64,000 nt of DNA from JACKNG01 sp040220855. Its GTDB lineage: Bacteria; Pseudomonadota; Gammaproteobacteria; Ga0077536. The notes under the pieces are model-generated. The model did not search any database, was not told where the DNA came from, and worked only from the letters and a program-made list of their open reading frames with translations. The stretch is taken from assembly GCA_040220855.1 (NCBI GenBank), contig JAVJVZ010000026.1:1-64000 (forward strand). Reading direction: 5' to 3'. This document shows positions 9,129 through 18,087 of the stretch, piece by piece. Position 1 is the first letter of the stretch. Every line of letters begins with the position of its first letter. A program made the position numbers and the translations under genes.

Positions 9129-12017
9129 GTGGCCGAGCGTCATCCCCCGACAGTCGACCGCGACGACGCGGACCGCGCCAGCGCCGCTGTCATCGCGACC
9201 GTCGCGACTGTGATGCACGAGTTGCATCCCGGGCGCACCGACCATCCGAAGGTCAACCTCGACAGTGCGCTGGACCGCGATCTCGCCCTCGACAGCCTGA
9301 GCCGGGTCGAACTCGGCAACCGATTGGAGCACGAGTTCGACGTCACGCTCGATGAGCGCCTCGCGTTCGAAGCGGCAACGCCGCGCGATCTCCTGCGCGC
9401 ACTGCTGAAAGCACGCGCCGGACGCCCACTGACACTGCGCGCGACCAGCACGACGAATGCACCGGCGGCGGACATCGCGCTGCCCTCCGAGGCAGCCACG
9501 CTCGGCGACATGCTTGCCTGGCACGTCACGCATCACGCCACGCGCCCGCACATCCAGTTCTTCGACGACTACAGTGACGGCGCGGTGCTCACCTACGGCG
9601 AGCTCTGGCACGGCGCATTAGCGGTGGCCGGCGCACTCCTCGCGCGCGGCCTCGAACCCGGTGAGCGTGTCGCGCTGATGCTGCCGACCGGTCGCGAGTA
9701 TTTTCTGACTTTCTACGGCACCTTGCTCGCCGGCGGCGTCCCCGTGCCCATCTATCCGCCGGTGCGCCGCCAGCAACTGGAGGACCACCTGCGTCGCCAG
9801 GGACGCATTCTAGCGAGCTGCCGGGCGGCGCTGCTCGTCACCACGAGCGATGCGCTCGCGCTCGCCCACCTGCTGACCGCGACGGTCGACAGCCTGCGCC
9901 ACGTGCTCGATGCCGCCGCGCTCACCCGGCATACGCCGCTCGATGCACCGATCGCCCGGCGCGCGCAGGATCTTGCCTTCCTGCAGTACACCTCGGGCAG
10001 CACCGGCGATCCCAAGGGCGTCGTGCTCAGTCACGCCAACCTGCTCGCCAACGTGCGCGCCGACGGCGCCGGCATGGGGGCGACGCCGGCCGACGTGTTC
10101 GTCAGCTGGCTGCCGCTCTACCATGACATGGGCCTCATCGGCGCCTGGCTCGGCAGCCTCTACCACGGCGTGCGCCTGGTGGTGATGCCGCCGCTGTCGT
10201 TCATGAGCCGCCCGGAGCGCTGGTTGTGGGCAATTCATCGCTACGGCGGAACGCTCTCGGCAGCGCCCAACTTCGCCTTCGAGCTGTGCCTCAAGCGCAT
10301 CCGGGACAGCGACCTCGACGGCCTCGACCTGTCGCGCTGGCGCATCGCCGCGAACGGCGCGGAGGCGATCAGCGCGCGCACGCTGGAGGCGTTCTGCGCG
10401 CGCTATGCACGCTACGGTTTCCGCCGCGAAGCGATGTTCCCGGTCTACGGCCTCGCCGAATGCGCGGTCGGGCTCGCCTTCACGCCGCTCGGGCGCGGCC
10501 CGCGCATCGACGACATCGAGCGCGACACGCTCGCCAGCACCGGTCGCGCGGTACCGGCTGCGGCGGCGTTGCCGGAACAGCGGCGCCAGCGCGTCGTGTC
10601 GTGCGGCGTGCCGCTGCCGCGCCACGAGATCCGCGTTGTCGATGGCGCCGATCGCGAGCTGCCCGAACGTCACGAGGGCCGCCTTCAGTTCCGTGGCCCG
10701 TCGGCGACCAGCGGCTACTTCGCCCGCCCCGAAGCGACCGCATCATTGCTGCGCGGCGGCTGGCTGGAGACCGGCGACCGCGCCTACATTGCGGGCGGTG
10801 AGCTGCACGTCACCGGGCGCGTCAAGGACGTCATCATCCGCGCCGGGCGCAATATCTATCCGACCGAACTCGAAGACGCGGTCGGCGAACTCGACGGCGT
10901 GCGCAAGGGGCACGTGGCGGTGTTCGGCAGCGCCGACGACGACAGCGGGACCGAGCGCGTGATCGTGATGGCCGAAACACGTCGCCAGGGCGATGCCGCG
11001 CGCGCGACGCTGACCAGCGCCATCAACGAGCTCGCCACCGATCTGATCGCGGGGCCACCCGACCAGGTGCTGCTGGTGCGGCCGAACACCGTGCTGCGCA
11101 CCTCGAGCGGCAAGGTGCGACGGGCGGCGACGCGCGCACTCTACGAGGAGGGTCGGCTCGGCGCGACCGAGCGCGCGATGTGGCTGCAGCTCGCGCGCCT
11201 CGCGCTGGCCGGCGTCGGGCCACAGCTGCGACGCGGCGCGCGCGGCCTCGGCGAGCGCCTCTACGCGCCGTGGGCATGGGCGGTGTTCGCGCTGCACGCG
11301 CTCGCCGCACTCGCCGTCACCAGCCTGCCACTGCCGGCGCGGTCGACCTGGCGCGCGACGCGTGCGCTCGCGCAGAGCGCGCGGCGCTGCGCCGGAATCG
11401 GCGTCGCGTTCGAAGGCATCGAACACCTGCCGCCGGAAGGCACCGCCTGCATTGTCGTCGCCAATCACCAGAGCTATCTCGACGGCCTGCTGCTGACCGC
11501 ACTGCTGCCGCGCCGCGTGCGCTTCCTGGTCAAGGCCGACCTCGCCGGCTCGGCCCTGGTCCGCCGGCCGCTCGAGCGGCTCGGCGCGCTGTTCGTCGAG
11601 CGCTACGACGCGCGCGGGAGTCTCGCCAGCACGCACGCGGCACAGCAGGCGCTCGCCGCAGGCGATGCGCTCGGCGTATTCCCGGAAGGCACTTTCAAAC
11701 GTATGCCGGGCGTACTGCCTTTCCATCTCGGCGCCTTCGTCACCGCCGTCGATGCCGGCGTTCCGGTGCTACCACTCGCGGTGCAGGGCACCCGCTCGCT
11801 GCTGCGCGCGGGCGCCTGGTGGCCGCGGCGTGGTCGTTTCAGGCTGACCCTCGGTGCGCCGTTGCGACCGGCGGCGGCCACCTCCGAAGCACGCTGGCAG
11901 GCGGCGCTCTCGCTGCGCGACGCGACGCGCGCGCACATCCTCGCCCACTGCGCCGAGCCCGACCTCGCGCACGAATCGAACGTGGTCGGCGACGGGGTGG
12001 GGGCAGCGGAATCCTGA
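9129..12017 (+). CDS. ACP - acyl-AMP ligase - PlsC acyltransferase fusion
   Basis: This encodes 962 residues from a GTG start. Residues about 15-95 form an acyl carrier protein domain with the phosphopantetheine site Ser56 in LALDSLSRVEL. Residues about 125-680 are an adenylating (FAAL/acyl-CoA synthetase) domain with P-loop YTSGSTGDPKGV near 285 and YGLAECAVGLA, and the hinge region TGDRAYIAGGELHVTGRVKDV. Residues about 760-940 are a PlsC-type acyltransferase with NHQSYLD (HX4D) and FPEGTFKR. The architecture suggests a fatty acid is activated as acyl-AMP, loaded on the built-in ACP and then transferred to an acceptor such as a lysolipid, all at the inner membrane. The product is unknown. 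Confidence 0.85.
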   Translation: MAERHPPTVDRDDADRASAAVIATVATVMHELHPGRTDHPKVNLDSALDRDLALDSLSRVELGNRLEHEFDVTLDERLAFEAATPRDLLRALLKARAGRPLTLRATSTTNAPAADIALPSEAATLGDMLAWHVTHHATRPHIQFFDDYSDGAVLTYGELWHGALAVAGALLARGLEPGERVALMLPTGREYFLTFYGTLLAGGVPVPIYPPVRRQQLEDHLRRQGRILASCRAALLVTTSDALALAHLLTATVDSLRHVLDAAALTRHTPLDAPIARRAQDLAFLQYTSGSTGDPKGVVLSHANLLANVRADGAGMGATPADVFVSWLPLYHDMGLIGAWLGSLYHGVRLVVMPPLSFMSRPERWLWAIHRYGGTLSAAPNFAFELCLKRIRDSDLDGLDLSRWRIAANGAEAISARTLEAFCARYARYGFRREAMFPVYGLAECAVGLAFTPLGRGPRIDDIERDTLASTGRAVPAAAALPEQRRQRVVSCGVPLPRHEIRVVDGADRELPERHEGRLQFRGPSATSGYFARPEATASLLRGGWLETGDRAYIAGGELHVTGRVKDVIIRAGRNIYPTELEDAVGELDGVRKGHVAVFGSADDDSGTERVIVMAETRRQGDAARATLTSAINELATDLIAGPPDQVLLVRPNTVLRTSSGKVRRAATRALYEEGRLGATERAMWLQLARLALAGVGPQLRRGARGLGERLYAPWAWAVFALHALAALAVTSLPLPARSTWRATRALAQSARRCAGIGVAFEGIEHLPPEGTACIVVANHQSYLDGLLLTALLPRRVRFLVKADLAGSALVRRPLERLGALFVERYDARGSLASTHAAQQALAAGDALGVFPEGTFKRMPGVLPFHLGAFVTAVDAGVPVLPLAVQGTRSLLRAGAWWPRRGRFRLTLGAPLRPAAATSEARWQAALSLRDATRAHILAHCAEPDLAHESNVVGDGVGAAES

Positions 12018-12025
12018 ACGCGCTG

Positions 12026-12265
12026 TCAGGGCGCGTCACGCCGGCGCGTGAGGTATTGGCGCAGCGTCACCAGGCGTCGCGCGATGGCGGTGAGCCAGGC
12101 GCGCCCGTGCGGCGAGTGGCGCGCCAGCAACGGCACACCCAGCATGAGCAGTGGTAGGCCAATCGGCAACGGCAGCCAGAAGGTCAGTACCCCGGCCAGC
12201 GTGGCGATGCTGCCGAGGGTGATGAACAACCATTTTCCGATCAGTTGCCGGTCGGGAAGGGGCAT
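12026..12265 (-). CDS. Small two-segment membrane protein
   Basis: This encodes 79 residues. A first hydrophobic stretch (WLFITLGSIATLAGVLTFWL) and a second (PIGLPLLMLGVPLLA) are split by LPLP and followed by a strongly basic tail ending RRRDAP. The layout (two short helices around Pro-rich turns, then a cationic tail) is like the small PGPGW-type inner-membrane proteins, whose function is unknown. It is convergent with the large acyltransferase fusion (stops nine bases apart) and divergent from the cytochrome c gene. No Shine-Dalgarno sequence is obvious. Confidence 0.6.
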   Translation of the reverse strand: MPLPDRQLIGKWLFITLGSIATLAGVLTFWLPLPIGLPLLMLGVPLLARHSPHGRAWLTAIARRLVTLRQYLTRRRDAP

Positions 12266-12370
12266 GGCGGGCTCGCATGCTGCGTCGCCATGGTTACCAT
12301 CGCGTGACGCGCCACGGGTCGCCTGATCCCGATCACGGCCCGTCCCGCCAATCCGCGCTTTAATGAACGA

Positions 12371-12426
12371 CTAGAACCGGTCTCAGAATTATTCATGGCC
12401 ACGAATAATTCTGAGACCGGTTCTAG
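12371..12426. repeat. Perfect 24-bp inverted repeat ahead of the cytochrome c gene
   Basis: Two arms, 12371-12394 and 12403-12426, are exact reverse complements over 24 bases and are separated by an eight-base loop (ATGGCCAC). Each arm carries CTAGAACCGGTCTCAG followed by an AT-rich end, and the AGAACCGGTCT core is itself nearly palindromic. The repeat ends nine bases before the AGGAGG of the cytochrome c gene, so in RNA it would form a very stable hairpin in the leader. It could be a double operator for a dimeric (for example TetR-type) regulator, an RNA control element, or a mobile-element remnant. Confidence 0.9.
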
Positions 12427-12448
12427 GCCAATGCAGGAGGATCACCCC

Positions 12449-12889
12449 ATGTTCCGCACGATGACCTTGCCGACCGCCCTGCTCGCCGCCGCCTTGGCGA
12501 CGTCGGCGGCGGGCGCCGCCGAGCTGCCGCAGGCCGACAGCGCGCTGCTCAATTCGGGCGCGACGCTCTACCAGGTGCACTGCGCCGAATGCCACGGCGA
12601 GGACGCCAGCGGCGGCGCCGCGGTCGGCGCGCACCAGACCGTCGGCACCGCGGACCTCACGCGCATCGCCGCGCGTAACGGCGGCGAGTTCCCGTTCTGG
12701 GACGTCTACGGCGTGATCAGCGGCGCCGAGCTGCTGCCCGCGCACGGCGGGCGCATCATGCCGACCTGGAGCCGCGCGCTCGCCGAAGCGCCGGGCATCG
12801 CCGAAGGAGACGCCGCGGCAGTGGTCCGCGGACGTATCCTCGCCATCGTCGCCTGGCTGGCGAGCCGACAGGTGGCGGACGCACCTTGA
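12449..12889 (+). CDS. Secreted c-type cytochrome
   Basis: This encodes 146 residues. The start is firm: AGGAGG with eight-base spacing before the ATG. A signal peptide spans about residues 1-23 (TALLAAALATSAAGA). The mature part has one haem-binding CAECH motif and a later Met in GGRIMPTW that probably serves as the sixth ligand. It is a single-domain class I cytochrome c, acting in the periplasm as an electron carrier. The leader carries an exceptional inverted repeat. The gene downstream runs the other way with only one base between the stops. The partner enzyme is not identifiable here. Confidence 0.85.
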   Translation: MFRTMTLPTALLAAALATSAAGAAELPQADSALLNSGATLYQVHCAECHGEDASGGAAVGAHQTVGTADLTRIAARNGGEFPFWDVYGVISGAELLPAHGGRIMPTWSRALAEAPGIAEGDAAAVVRGRILAIVAWLASRQVADAP

Positions 12890-12890
12890 A

Positions 12891-14183
12891 TCAGCGGGCG
12901 CCCGGCGCCTCGCGGAACACGCGGTGGCGCCGGCGCAGGTCGCGCCGCATGAGGTCCGGCACGAGCTTGATCAGGGCATTGAGCCAGGGCCTGGTCGAGC
13001 GCGTGTAGACCCACAATGGCACGAGTTCGGCGCCGAACAGCGCCTTCGCCTCGTACGAACCGAGGCCGAGATCGATGCGCCGGCTGCCGCGTTCGATGGC
13101 GCCGGCAACGACCGCGTTCATGAGCTGGAACCACTCGCCGTCGGCCGGCCCCGGTTCGCGGCCGAAGAAGGTGGCGACGGTGTTCTCGGCATCGGCCAGC
13201 ACCATGCCGTGCGCACACACCGCGCCGTCGCGCACCAGCGTGAGCAGCTCACTGGTGGCGCCGGCGAGTCCTTCCAGGTTGGCGTAGTAGGCGGCGTTCA
13301 CGCTCTCGCGCTTGAAACCGCGGGTGCCGGCAGCGACGAAGGCGGCCTGGCGCGCCCAGCGCGCGGCGTCCGTGGCGAAGGCGGTGTTCACTTCGACCGC
13401 GCGTCCGTCGCGTGCGGCGCGGCGCAGCCGGCGCCTGAGATCCTTGCGGTAACGTCCACGCATTGCCGCGAGGTAGTCGGCATGACTGCGCCAGTGCACA
13501 TGAATGCGCGCGAGCGGCAGGTTGCACACGCGCTTGTAGCCGCGCCGGCGCAGGAACTCGAGTGCGGGAACGGCTGCGTTCTCGAAATCGCGCAGCACCA
13601 GCAACGTGCTGCCGGTGCGCCTCGCGAGCAGGCGCATGGCCGACTCGAGCGCCGCCGCCACCGGGCCGAGCATCTCCGGGTCGGCGAGCGACAGCGAAGA
13701 GCCTGCAACCAGGGGAGTCGCGCATTCGGTGACGCGCGCGGTGAGCAGCCGCGGCCACCAGCGCCGCAGGCACGTGGCCAGCCAGCGCACAGGGCGCGGC
13801 ATGAGCTGCGCAAAGTCGGTCTCGAGCTGCTGCACGCAGGCATGCGCGACGAGGCGGCCGAGCGGGTCGCGCACGAGCAGGTAGTAATGCCGGCAGCCGC
13901 TGATGGCGGCATCCTCGACGGCGGCGAGGTAGGCATGCGAGCGCGTCACCGCGGCCGGGCCGACGAGCGCGTCCCAGCTCGCGGCGTCGATGGCGTGGAT
14001 CGAATCGAGCACTTGCACCGACAGCGCAGGCCCGACGTGATCCTCGATGCCACCTGGCCGCCTGCCGATCCGCGCGCGCGGCGTCGCCACGCCGGTTTCG
14101 CGCAGTTCGATGGCGATGGCGTCTTCGCTCACGGACACGGCGTCGGCACGGTGACGCCGGCGGCGGGCACCGGCCACGCGCAC
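12891..14183 (-). CDS. FemAB/GNAT-like acyltransferase family protein
   Basis: This encodes up to 430 residues. The body resembles peptidoglycan-bridge FemAB-like and GNAT-type proteins: an N-terminal subdomain (WDALVGPAAVTRSHAYLAAVE), a basic stretch (RYRKDLRRRLRRAARDGR), then a second acetyltransferase-like half (CAHGMVLADAENTVATFFGRE, RIDLGLGSYEAKALFG). Related proteins are annotated as acyltransferases for cell-wall, exopolysaccharide or lipid products. The first about 16 residues are Arg-rich and doubtful; GTG codons near 14132-14138 (VSVSEDAI) may be the true start. No membrane segments are seen. The acceptor is unknown. The stop lies almost end-to-end with the cytochrome c gene. Confidence 0.6.
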   Translation of the reverse strand: MRVAGARRRRHRADAVSVSEDAIAIELRETGVATPRARIGRRPGGIEDHVGPALSVQVLDSIHAIDAASWDALVGPAAVTRSHAYLAAVEDAAISGCRHYYLLVRDPLGRLVAHACVQQLETDFAQLMPRPVRWLATCLRRWWPRLLTARVTECATPLVAGSSLSLADPEMLGPVAAALESAMRLLARRTGSTLLVLRDFENAAVPALEFLRRRGYKRVCNLPLARIHVHWRSHADYLAAMRGRYRKDLRRRLRRAARDGRAVEVNTAFATDAARWARQAAFVAAGTRGFKRESVNAAYYANLEGLAGATSELLTLVRDGAVCAHGMVLADAENTVATFFGREPGPADGEWFQLMNAVVAGAIERGSRRIDLGLGSYEAKALFGAELVPLWVYTRSTRPWLNALIKLVPDLMRRDLRRRHRVFREAPGAR

Positions 14184-14321
14184 GCAGACGCCGCGCGCGC
14201 CGCGGCGTCGCGCGCGGAGCGCGGCACGTACCGGGGCAACCGCCGGCGCGGCGCGCGGCTCACGCTCAGCGTGCCGGACATTGCCGCGTGCGCTTCCGCC
14301 CGCAGGCTGGCGTCCGCATCC

Positions 14322-14777
14322 TCACTTGTCGTCGAGCTTGACCCCGGCGAGCGGGTTGACGAACTCCGTGGTGAAGCCCAGCTTGCGCATGCCGGCGAGG
14401 CAGGCCTCGCAGTCCTCCTCGATCGAGCCACCACTCGCGCCGATACCGCCAATGACGTCGCCGGCTTCGTCGATCAGGGGGAAACCGCCGCCGACGATGC
14501 AGATGCGCTCGTCGGTGTGCGAGAGCCCGTAACCGAGCGCGCCCGGCAACATGACCTGGCGCACCATGTCGGTCGGGCGCTGGAACGCAACCGCCGTCCA
14601 CGCCTTCTTGATCGCGATGTCCATGTTGGCGATGCGTCCCTTCTCGGGTCGCAGCGCGCCCCGCAGGTTGCCGCCCATGTCGACCACCCCGATCGACGAT
14701 GGACGTCCGACCGACTGGCAATAGGCGATACCGTCCTTGAGCAGCACGTCGATCTCGGCAAGGGTGAGCTCACGCAT
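14322..14777 (-). CDS. GlcG/HbpS family protein
   Basis: This encodes 151 residues with GAGGAG ten bases before the start. The whole chain fits the GlcG/HbpS fold (PF03928): LTLAEIDVLLKDGIAYCQ, then SIGVVDMGGNLRG, AIKKAWTAVAFQRPT, GGGFPLIDEAGDVIGGIGASGG and EDCEACLAGM. Members bind small ligands including haem or organic acids, and many are found beside oxidoreductases. It is cytoplasmic, as no signal peptide is present. It lies about 50 bases downstream of a metallo-beta-lactamase-fold hydrolase gene on the same strand, so the two are probably co-transcribed. Confidence 0.82.
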   Translation of the reverse strand: MRELTLAEIDVLLKDGIAYCQSVGRPSSIGVVDMGGNLRGALRPEKGRIANMDIAIKKAWTAVAFQRPTDMVRQVMLPGALGYGLSHTDERICIVGGGFPLIDEAGDVIGGIGASGGSIEEDCEACLAGMRKLGFTTEFVNPLAGVKLDDK

Positions 14778-14826
14778 GAAATGGGACTCCTCTTAGGCAG
14801 TGCGTGGAAGCAGTGTCGGGGCTCGC

Positions 14827-15597
14827 TCAGGTGAGCGCAAGCGGCGCCTGCGGGACCGTGGTCCAGAACTCGGGGTCGTGACCGTACATGAGGCGCGCGC
14901 CGGCGTCGCGCAGGGCGCGCAGCTTCTCGAGCGACGCCCGCATGCCGGCCGCATCGCTGACGGCGAGCGGATCGGGCAAACGCATCTCCTCGATGGTACG
15001 GCGCAGGTAGCAGGCGTCACCGCACAACACCATCCGCCCGCCTGCAGTCTCGACCAGCAGCGACTGGTGGCCAGGGGTATGTCCCGGGGTCGGGATGCAG
15101 CGCACGCTGCCATCCCCGAAGACGTCGTGCTCGCCGTCGATCTCGAGACGCGCGTGGCCGTGGTCGTAATCGCGCGGGTCGAAGTGATTCGCGGCGCGCA
15201 GCTCAGGCACCGTGGCGGCTTCCCATTCGCGCTTCTGCACCACGTGGCGCGCGTTGGGGATCAGCTCATGGCCCCCGCAGTGATCGAAGTGCAGGTGCGA
15301 GCTGACCAGGAAATCGACGCGGCCGGCATCGACCTCGCACGCGGCGAGCCGCGCCGAAATCTCCTCGCCGGGCGAGAAATGCACCTGGAAATAGGGCGCG
15401 AGCTCTGGCCCGAGCGCGGCCGCACCCTCGCGCTGCGTGCGCAGCGACAGGCCGGAGTCGAACAGCAGCGTACCGCGCGGGTGACGCACCAGGTAACTCG
15501 GGACCGGGATGCGGATGTCGCCCTCGGTACCCTCGAGCAGCAGCGGCAGCGGCATGGTCAGCCAGCCGCAGGTCATGGCGAACACGTCGACACTCAT
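14827..15597 (-). CDS. Metallo-beta-lactamase fold hydrolase (AHL-lactonase-like)
   Basis: This encodes 256 residues with GGGGAGAGG just before the ATG. The zinc-binding core is SSHLHFDHCGG (HxHxDH), a later His in TPGHTPGHQS, an Asp in VLCGDACY and a His in YGHDPEFW, the complete ligand set of the family. The N-terminal IPVPSYLVRHPRGTLLFDSGL is similar to the N-acyl homoserine lactonase group (AiiA/AttM-like). It could open a lactone ring or hydrolyse another ester in the cytoplasm; the substrate cannot be assigned. It is divergent from the N-ATPase operon across a 243-base gap. Confidence 0.82.
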   Translation of the reverse strand: MSVDVFAMTCGWLTMPLPLLLEGTEGDIRIPVPSYLVRHPRGTLLFDSGLSLRTQREGAAALGPELAPYFQVHFSPGEEISARLAACEVDAGRVDFLVSSHLHFDHCGGHELIPNARHVVQKREWEAATVPELRAANHFDPRDYDHGHARLEIDGEHDVFGDGSVRCIPTPGHTPGHQSLLVETAGGRMVLCGDACYLRRTIEEMRLPDPLAVSDAAGMRASLEKLRALRDAGARLMYGHDPEFWTTVPQAPLALT

Positions 15598-15840
15598 ACA
15601 ACCTCTCCCCGCGCACGCGGCGCGCAGCCCTCGTACGCTGCGGATTAGACCCGATCCGGGCGCTTCTTGCATGTGGCGCTGATGGTCGCATGACACTCGC
15701 GTGGACGCCGCGTGACGACGCCATGAAGACGGCGACGAAACCCCGGCGATTTGATCGACGGCAAGCCGCCGTGGAGCCTGCACTGGCATGCTGGCCCTGT
15801 TCGTGCAAACGCTCGATTCGCAGCCGCGCGCGGAGATGCC

Positions 15841-17259
15841 GTGACAACACCCGCCAACAAGCCCGCTTCTGTCCGCGCCGCCGGCCGCGTGCTCGGCGTT
15901 CGCGGCAGCGTAGTCGACATCCGCTTCGACCACGGCCTGCCGGCGATCGGCACCCTGCTCGCCGCCGGTGCGGACGGGCGCATCCGCATCGAGGTGCTCG
16001 AACAGCGCGATGCACGACGCGTGCGGGGTATCGCGCTGACTCCCACCCAGGGGCTCGCCCGCAACATGCCGGTGGTGGACACCGGCGGACCGCTCGCCGT
16101 GCCGGTGGGGCGCGGCACACTCGGGCGCATGTTCGATGTCTTCGGCGAAGCCATCGATCGCGGGCCGCCGCCGGGCGAGGTGACCTGGCGCAGTGTGCAC
16201 CAACGTCCTCCGCCGCTCGCCTACCGCTCTACGCGCACCGAGGTCTTCGAGACCGGTATCAAGGTCATCGATGTGCTCGCGCCACTCGAGCGCGGCGGCA
16301 AGACCGGCCTGTTCGGCGGCGCCGGCGTCGGCAAGACGGTGCTGCTGACCGAGATGATCCACAACATGGTCGGCCGTCACGAGGGTGTGAGCCTGTTCTG
16401 CGGCATCGGCGAACGCTGCCGCGAGGGCGAAGAACTGTGGCGCGACATGCGCGACGCCGGCGTGCTCGCGGACACCGTGATGGTGTTCGGACAGATGAAC
16501 GAACCGCCCGGCGCGCGCGCCCGTGTCGGCCACGTGGCGCTGACCATGGCGGAGTACTTTCGCGACGAGGAGCATCGCGACGTACTGCTGCTCATCGACA
16601 ACATTTTCCGCTTCATCCAGGCCGGCGCTGAAGTCTCCGGCATGATCGGACAGATGCCTTCGCGGCTCGGCTACCAGCCGACGATGGGTACCGAGCTGTC
16701 CGGCCTCGAAGAACGCATCGCGAGTACGCACAACGGCGCGATCACCTCGATCCAGGCGGTCTACGTGCCGGCCGACGACTTCACCGACCCGGCCGCCGTG
16801 CATACCTTTTCCCACCTCTCGGCGTCGATCGTGCTCTCGCGCAAGCGGGCCGGCGAAGGCCTCTTTCCGGCCGTCGACCCCCTGCAGTCGAGCTCAACCA
16901 TGCTGGTACCGGGAATCGTCGGCGAGCGGCACTACCAGGTCGCCCAGGAAGTGCGCCGTACGCTTGCCCAGTACGCCGAGCTGAAGGACATCATCGCGAT
17001 GCTCGGCCTCGAGCAGCTCAGCGCCGCCGACCGTGCCATCGTCGCGCGGGCACGTCGGCTCGAGCGCTTCCTCACCCAGCCCTTCTTCACGACCAGCCAT
17101 TTCACCGGTGCCGACGGCCGCCTGGTCGGGCGCGAGGCGGCACTGGACGGCTGCCGGCGCATCCTCGACGACGAGTTCTCCGATCTCCCGGAAGCGGCGT
17201 TGTACATGATCGGCGCCATCGACGAAGCGCGGCGCGAGCCGCGCGAGCGCGCCGCGTGA
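15841..17259 (+). CDS. atpD: N-ATPase subunit beta
   Basis: This encodes 472 residues from GTG (MTTPANKP). It is the catalytic subunit of a rotary ATPase: Walker A GGAGVGKTVLL, Walker B LLLIDNIFRF, and conserved MPSRLGYQPTMGTEL and VPADDFTDPA. The region corresponding to the F-type DELSEED loop reads LGLEQLSAAD. Gene order atpD first, followed by C, Q, R, B, E, F, A and G, is diagnostic of N-type ATPases, which usually occur in addition to a housekeeping F-ATPase. The frame is open upstream to 15751, but those residues do not match the family. Its stop overlaps the GTG of atpC. Confidence 0.95.
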   Translation: MTTPANKPASVRAAGRVLGVRGSVVDIRFDHGLPAIGTLLAAGADGRIRIEVLEQRDARRVRGIALTPTQGLARNMPVVDTGGPLAVPVGRGTLGRMFDVFGEAIDRGPPPGEVTWRSVHQRPPPLAYRSTRTEVFETGIKVIDVLAPLERGGKTGLFGGAGVGKTVLLTEMIHNMVGRHEGVSLFCGIGERCREGEELWRDMRDAGVLADTVMVFGQMNEPPGARARVGHVALTMAEYFRDEEHRDVLLLIDNIFRFIQAGAEVSGMIGQMPSRLGYQPTMGTELSGLEERIASTHNGAITSIQAVYVPADDFTDPAAVHTFSHLSASIVLSRKRAGEGLFPAVDPLQSSSTMLVPGIVGERHYQVAQEVRRTLAQYAELKDIIAMLGLEQLSAADRAIVARARRLERFLTQPFFTTSHFTGADGRLVGREAALDGCRRILDDEFSDLPEAALYMIGAIDEARREPRERAA

Positions 17260-17654
17260 ACACCCTGCAGCTCAGCGTGGTGCTGCCGCATCGCACCCTG
17301 CTCGAACGCGACGATGTCGCCCAGATCACGCTCGATACCCTCGGCGGCAGCTGGTGCCTGTTGCCGCGCCGGCTCGACTGCACCGCGGCACTGATACCCG
17401 GTATCGCGCTCTATCTCGACGCCGACGGCGCCGAGCACGCCATCGCAATCGACGAGGGTGTACTTGTGAAGAGTGGCCGCGAGGTCACGCTCGCGGTACG
17501 CGATGCGCTCGCCGGCGTGCCGCTCGGCGATCTCGCGCACGCCGTCACTGCCGCTTTCGGCGCGCGCGCCGCGCGTGAGGCCGAGGTCAACGCGGCGCTC
17601 GCACGCCTCGAAAGCGGCTTCGTGCGCCGCTTCGCGGATCTCGAGCGTGGCTGA
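17256..17654 (+). CDS. atpC: N-ATPase subunit epsilon
   Basis: This encodes 132 residues from a GTG that overlaps the atpD stop (GTGA). Its beta-sandwich N-terminal part (LQLSVVLPHRTLLERDDVAQITL, then GSWCLLPRRLDCTAALIPG) matches subunit epsilon with the N-ATPase hallmark of a longer middle. The C-terminal helices follow (AREAEVNAALARLESGFVRRFADLE). It forms part of the central stalk and can restrain ATP hydrolysis. It sits second in the operon, as expected for N-ATPases, and its end overlaps atpQ. Confidence 0.9.
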   Translation: MNTLQLSVVLPHRTLLERDDVAQITLDTLGGSWCLLPRRLDCTAALIPGIALYLDADGAEHAIAIDEGVLVKSGREVTLAVRDALAGVPLGDLAHAVTAAFGARAAREAEVNAALARLESGFVRRFADLERG

Positions 17655-18087
17655 GCAGAGGCACCACGGTGACACCCGTGACACTGCGACCGCGCCGCGG
17701 CCCGCGGCGACACCGGATGTCGCAGCAGGCACGGCTGCCGAACGTGCTCCCACATCCGGCGAGGCACAGGACGGAGTCCGGGCCGACACGCTCGCACATG
17801 CCGTCGGCCGGCGCGAACGGCGCAAGCTGTGGGCGCGTCGCAACGCGCTGCACTCGGTATGGTTCGGCTTCGGCCTGTTTGGCATGGTCGGCTGGTCAGT
17901 GGTGACGCCAACGGTCGGCGGTGCGCTGGCGGGCTGGTTGCTCGACCGACGCTTCCCGGGCGGGCGATCATGGACGCTCACACTGCTCATTGCCGGCCTC
18001 GCCGTCGGCTGCGCGATCGCCTGGCACTGGATTGCGCGCGAACTCGACACCATCCGCCGCACCGGAGACGCCGCCGATGACGAGTGA
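17647..18087 (+). CDS. atpQ: N-ATPase AtpQ (AtpI-like) subunit
   Basis: This encodes 146 residues from the GTG that overlaps the atpC stop. The first about 60 residues are hydrophilic and Ala/Thr/Arg-rich and look disordered. Then come a basic segment (GRRERRKLWARRNALH) and two membrane helices (GFGLFGMVGWSVVTPTVGGA and TLLIAGLAVGCAIAWHW). This two-helix AtpI-like protein is specific to N-ATPase operons and probably helps assemble the c ring or carry cations. The long hydrophilic head is more than the family core needs, so the real start could be further in. The next gene overlaps it by 11 bases. Confidence 0.8.
   Translation: MAEQRHHGDTRDTATAPRPAATPDVAAGTAAERAPTSGEAQDGVRADTLAHAVGRRERRKLWARRNALHSVWFGFGLFGMVGWSVVTPTVGGALAGWLLDRRFPGGRSWTLTLLIAGLAVGCAIAWHWIARELDTIRRTGDAADDE

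Noticed and set aside
14827..16815. Minus-strand open frame extending the hydrolase to 662 codons
   Set aside because: The family match begins at 15597 with a good ribosome site; the rest is antisense to atpD.
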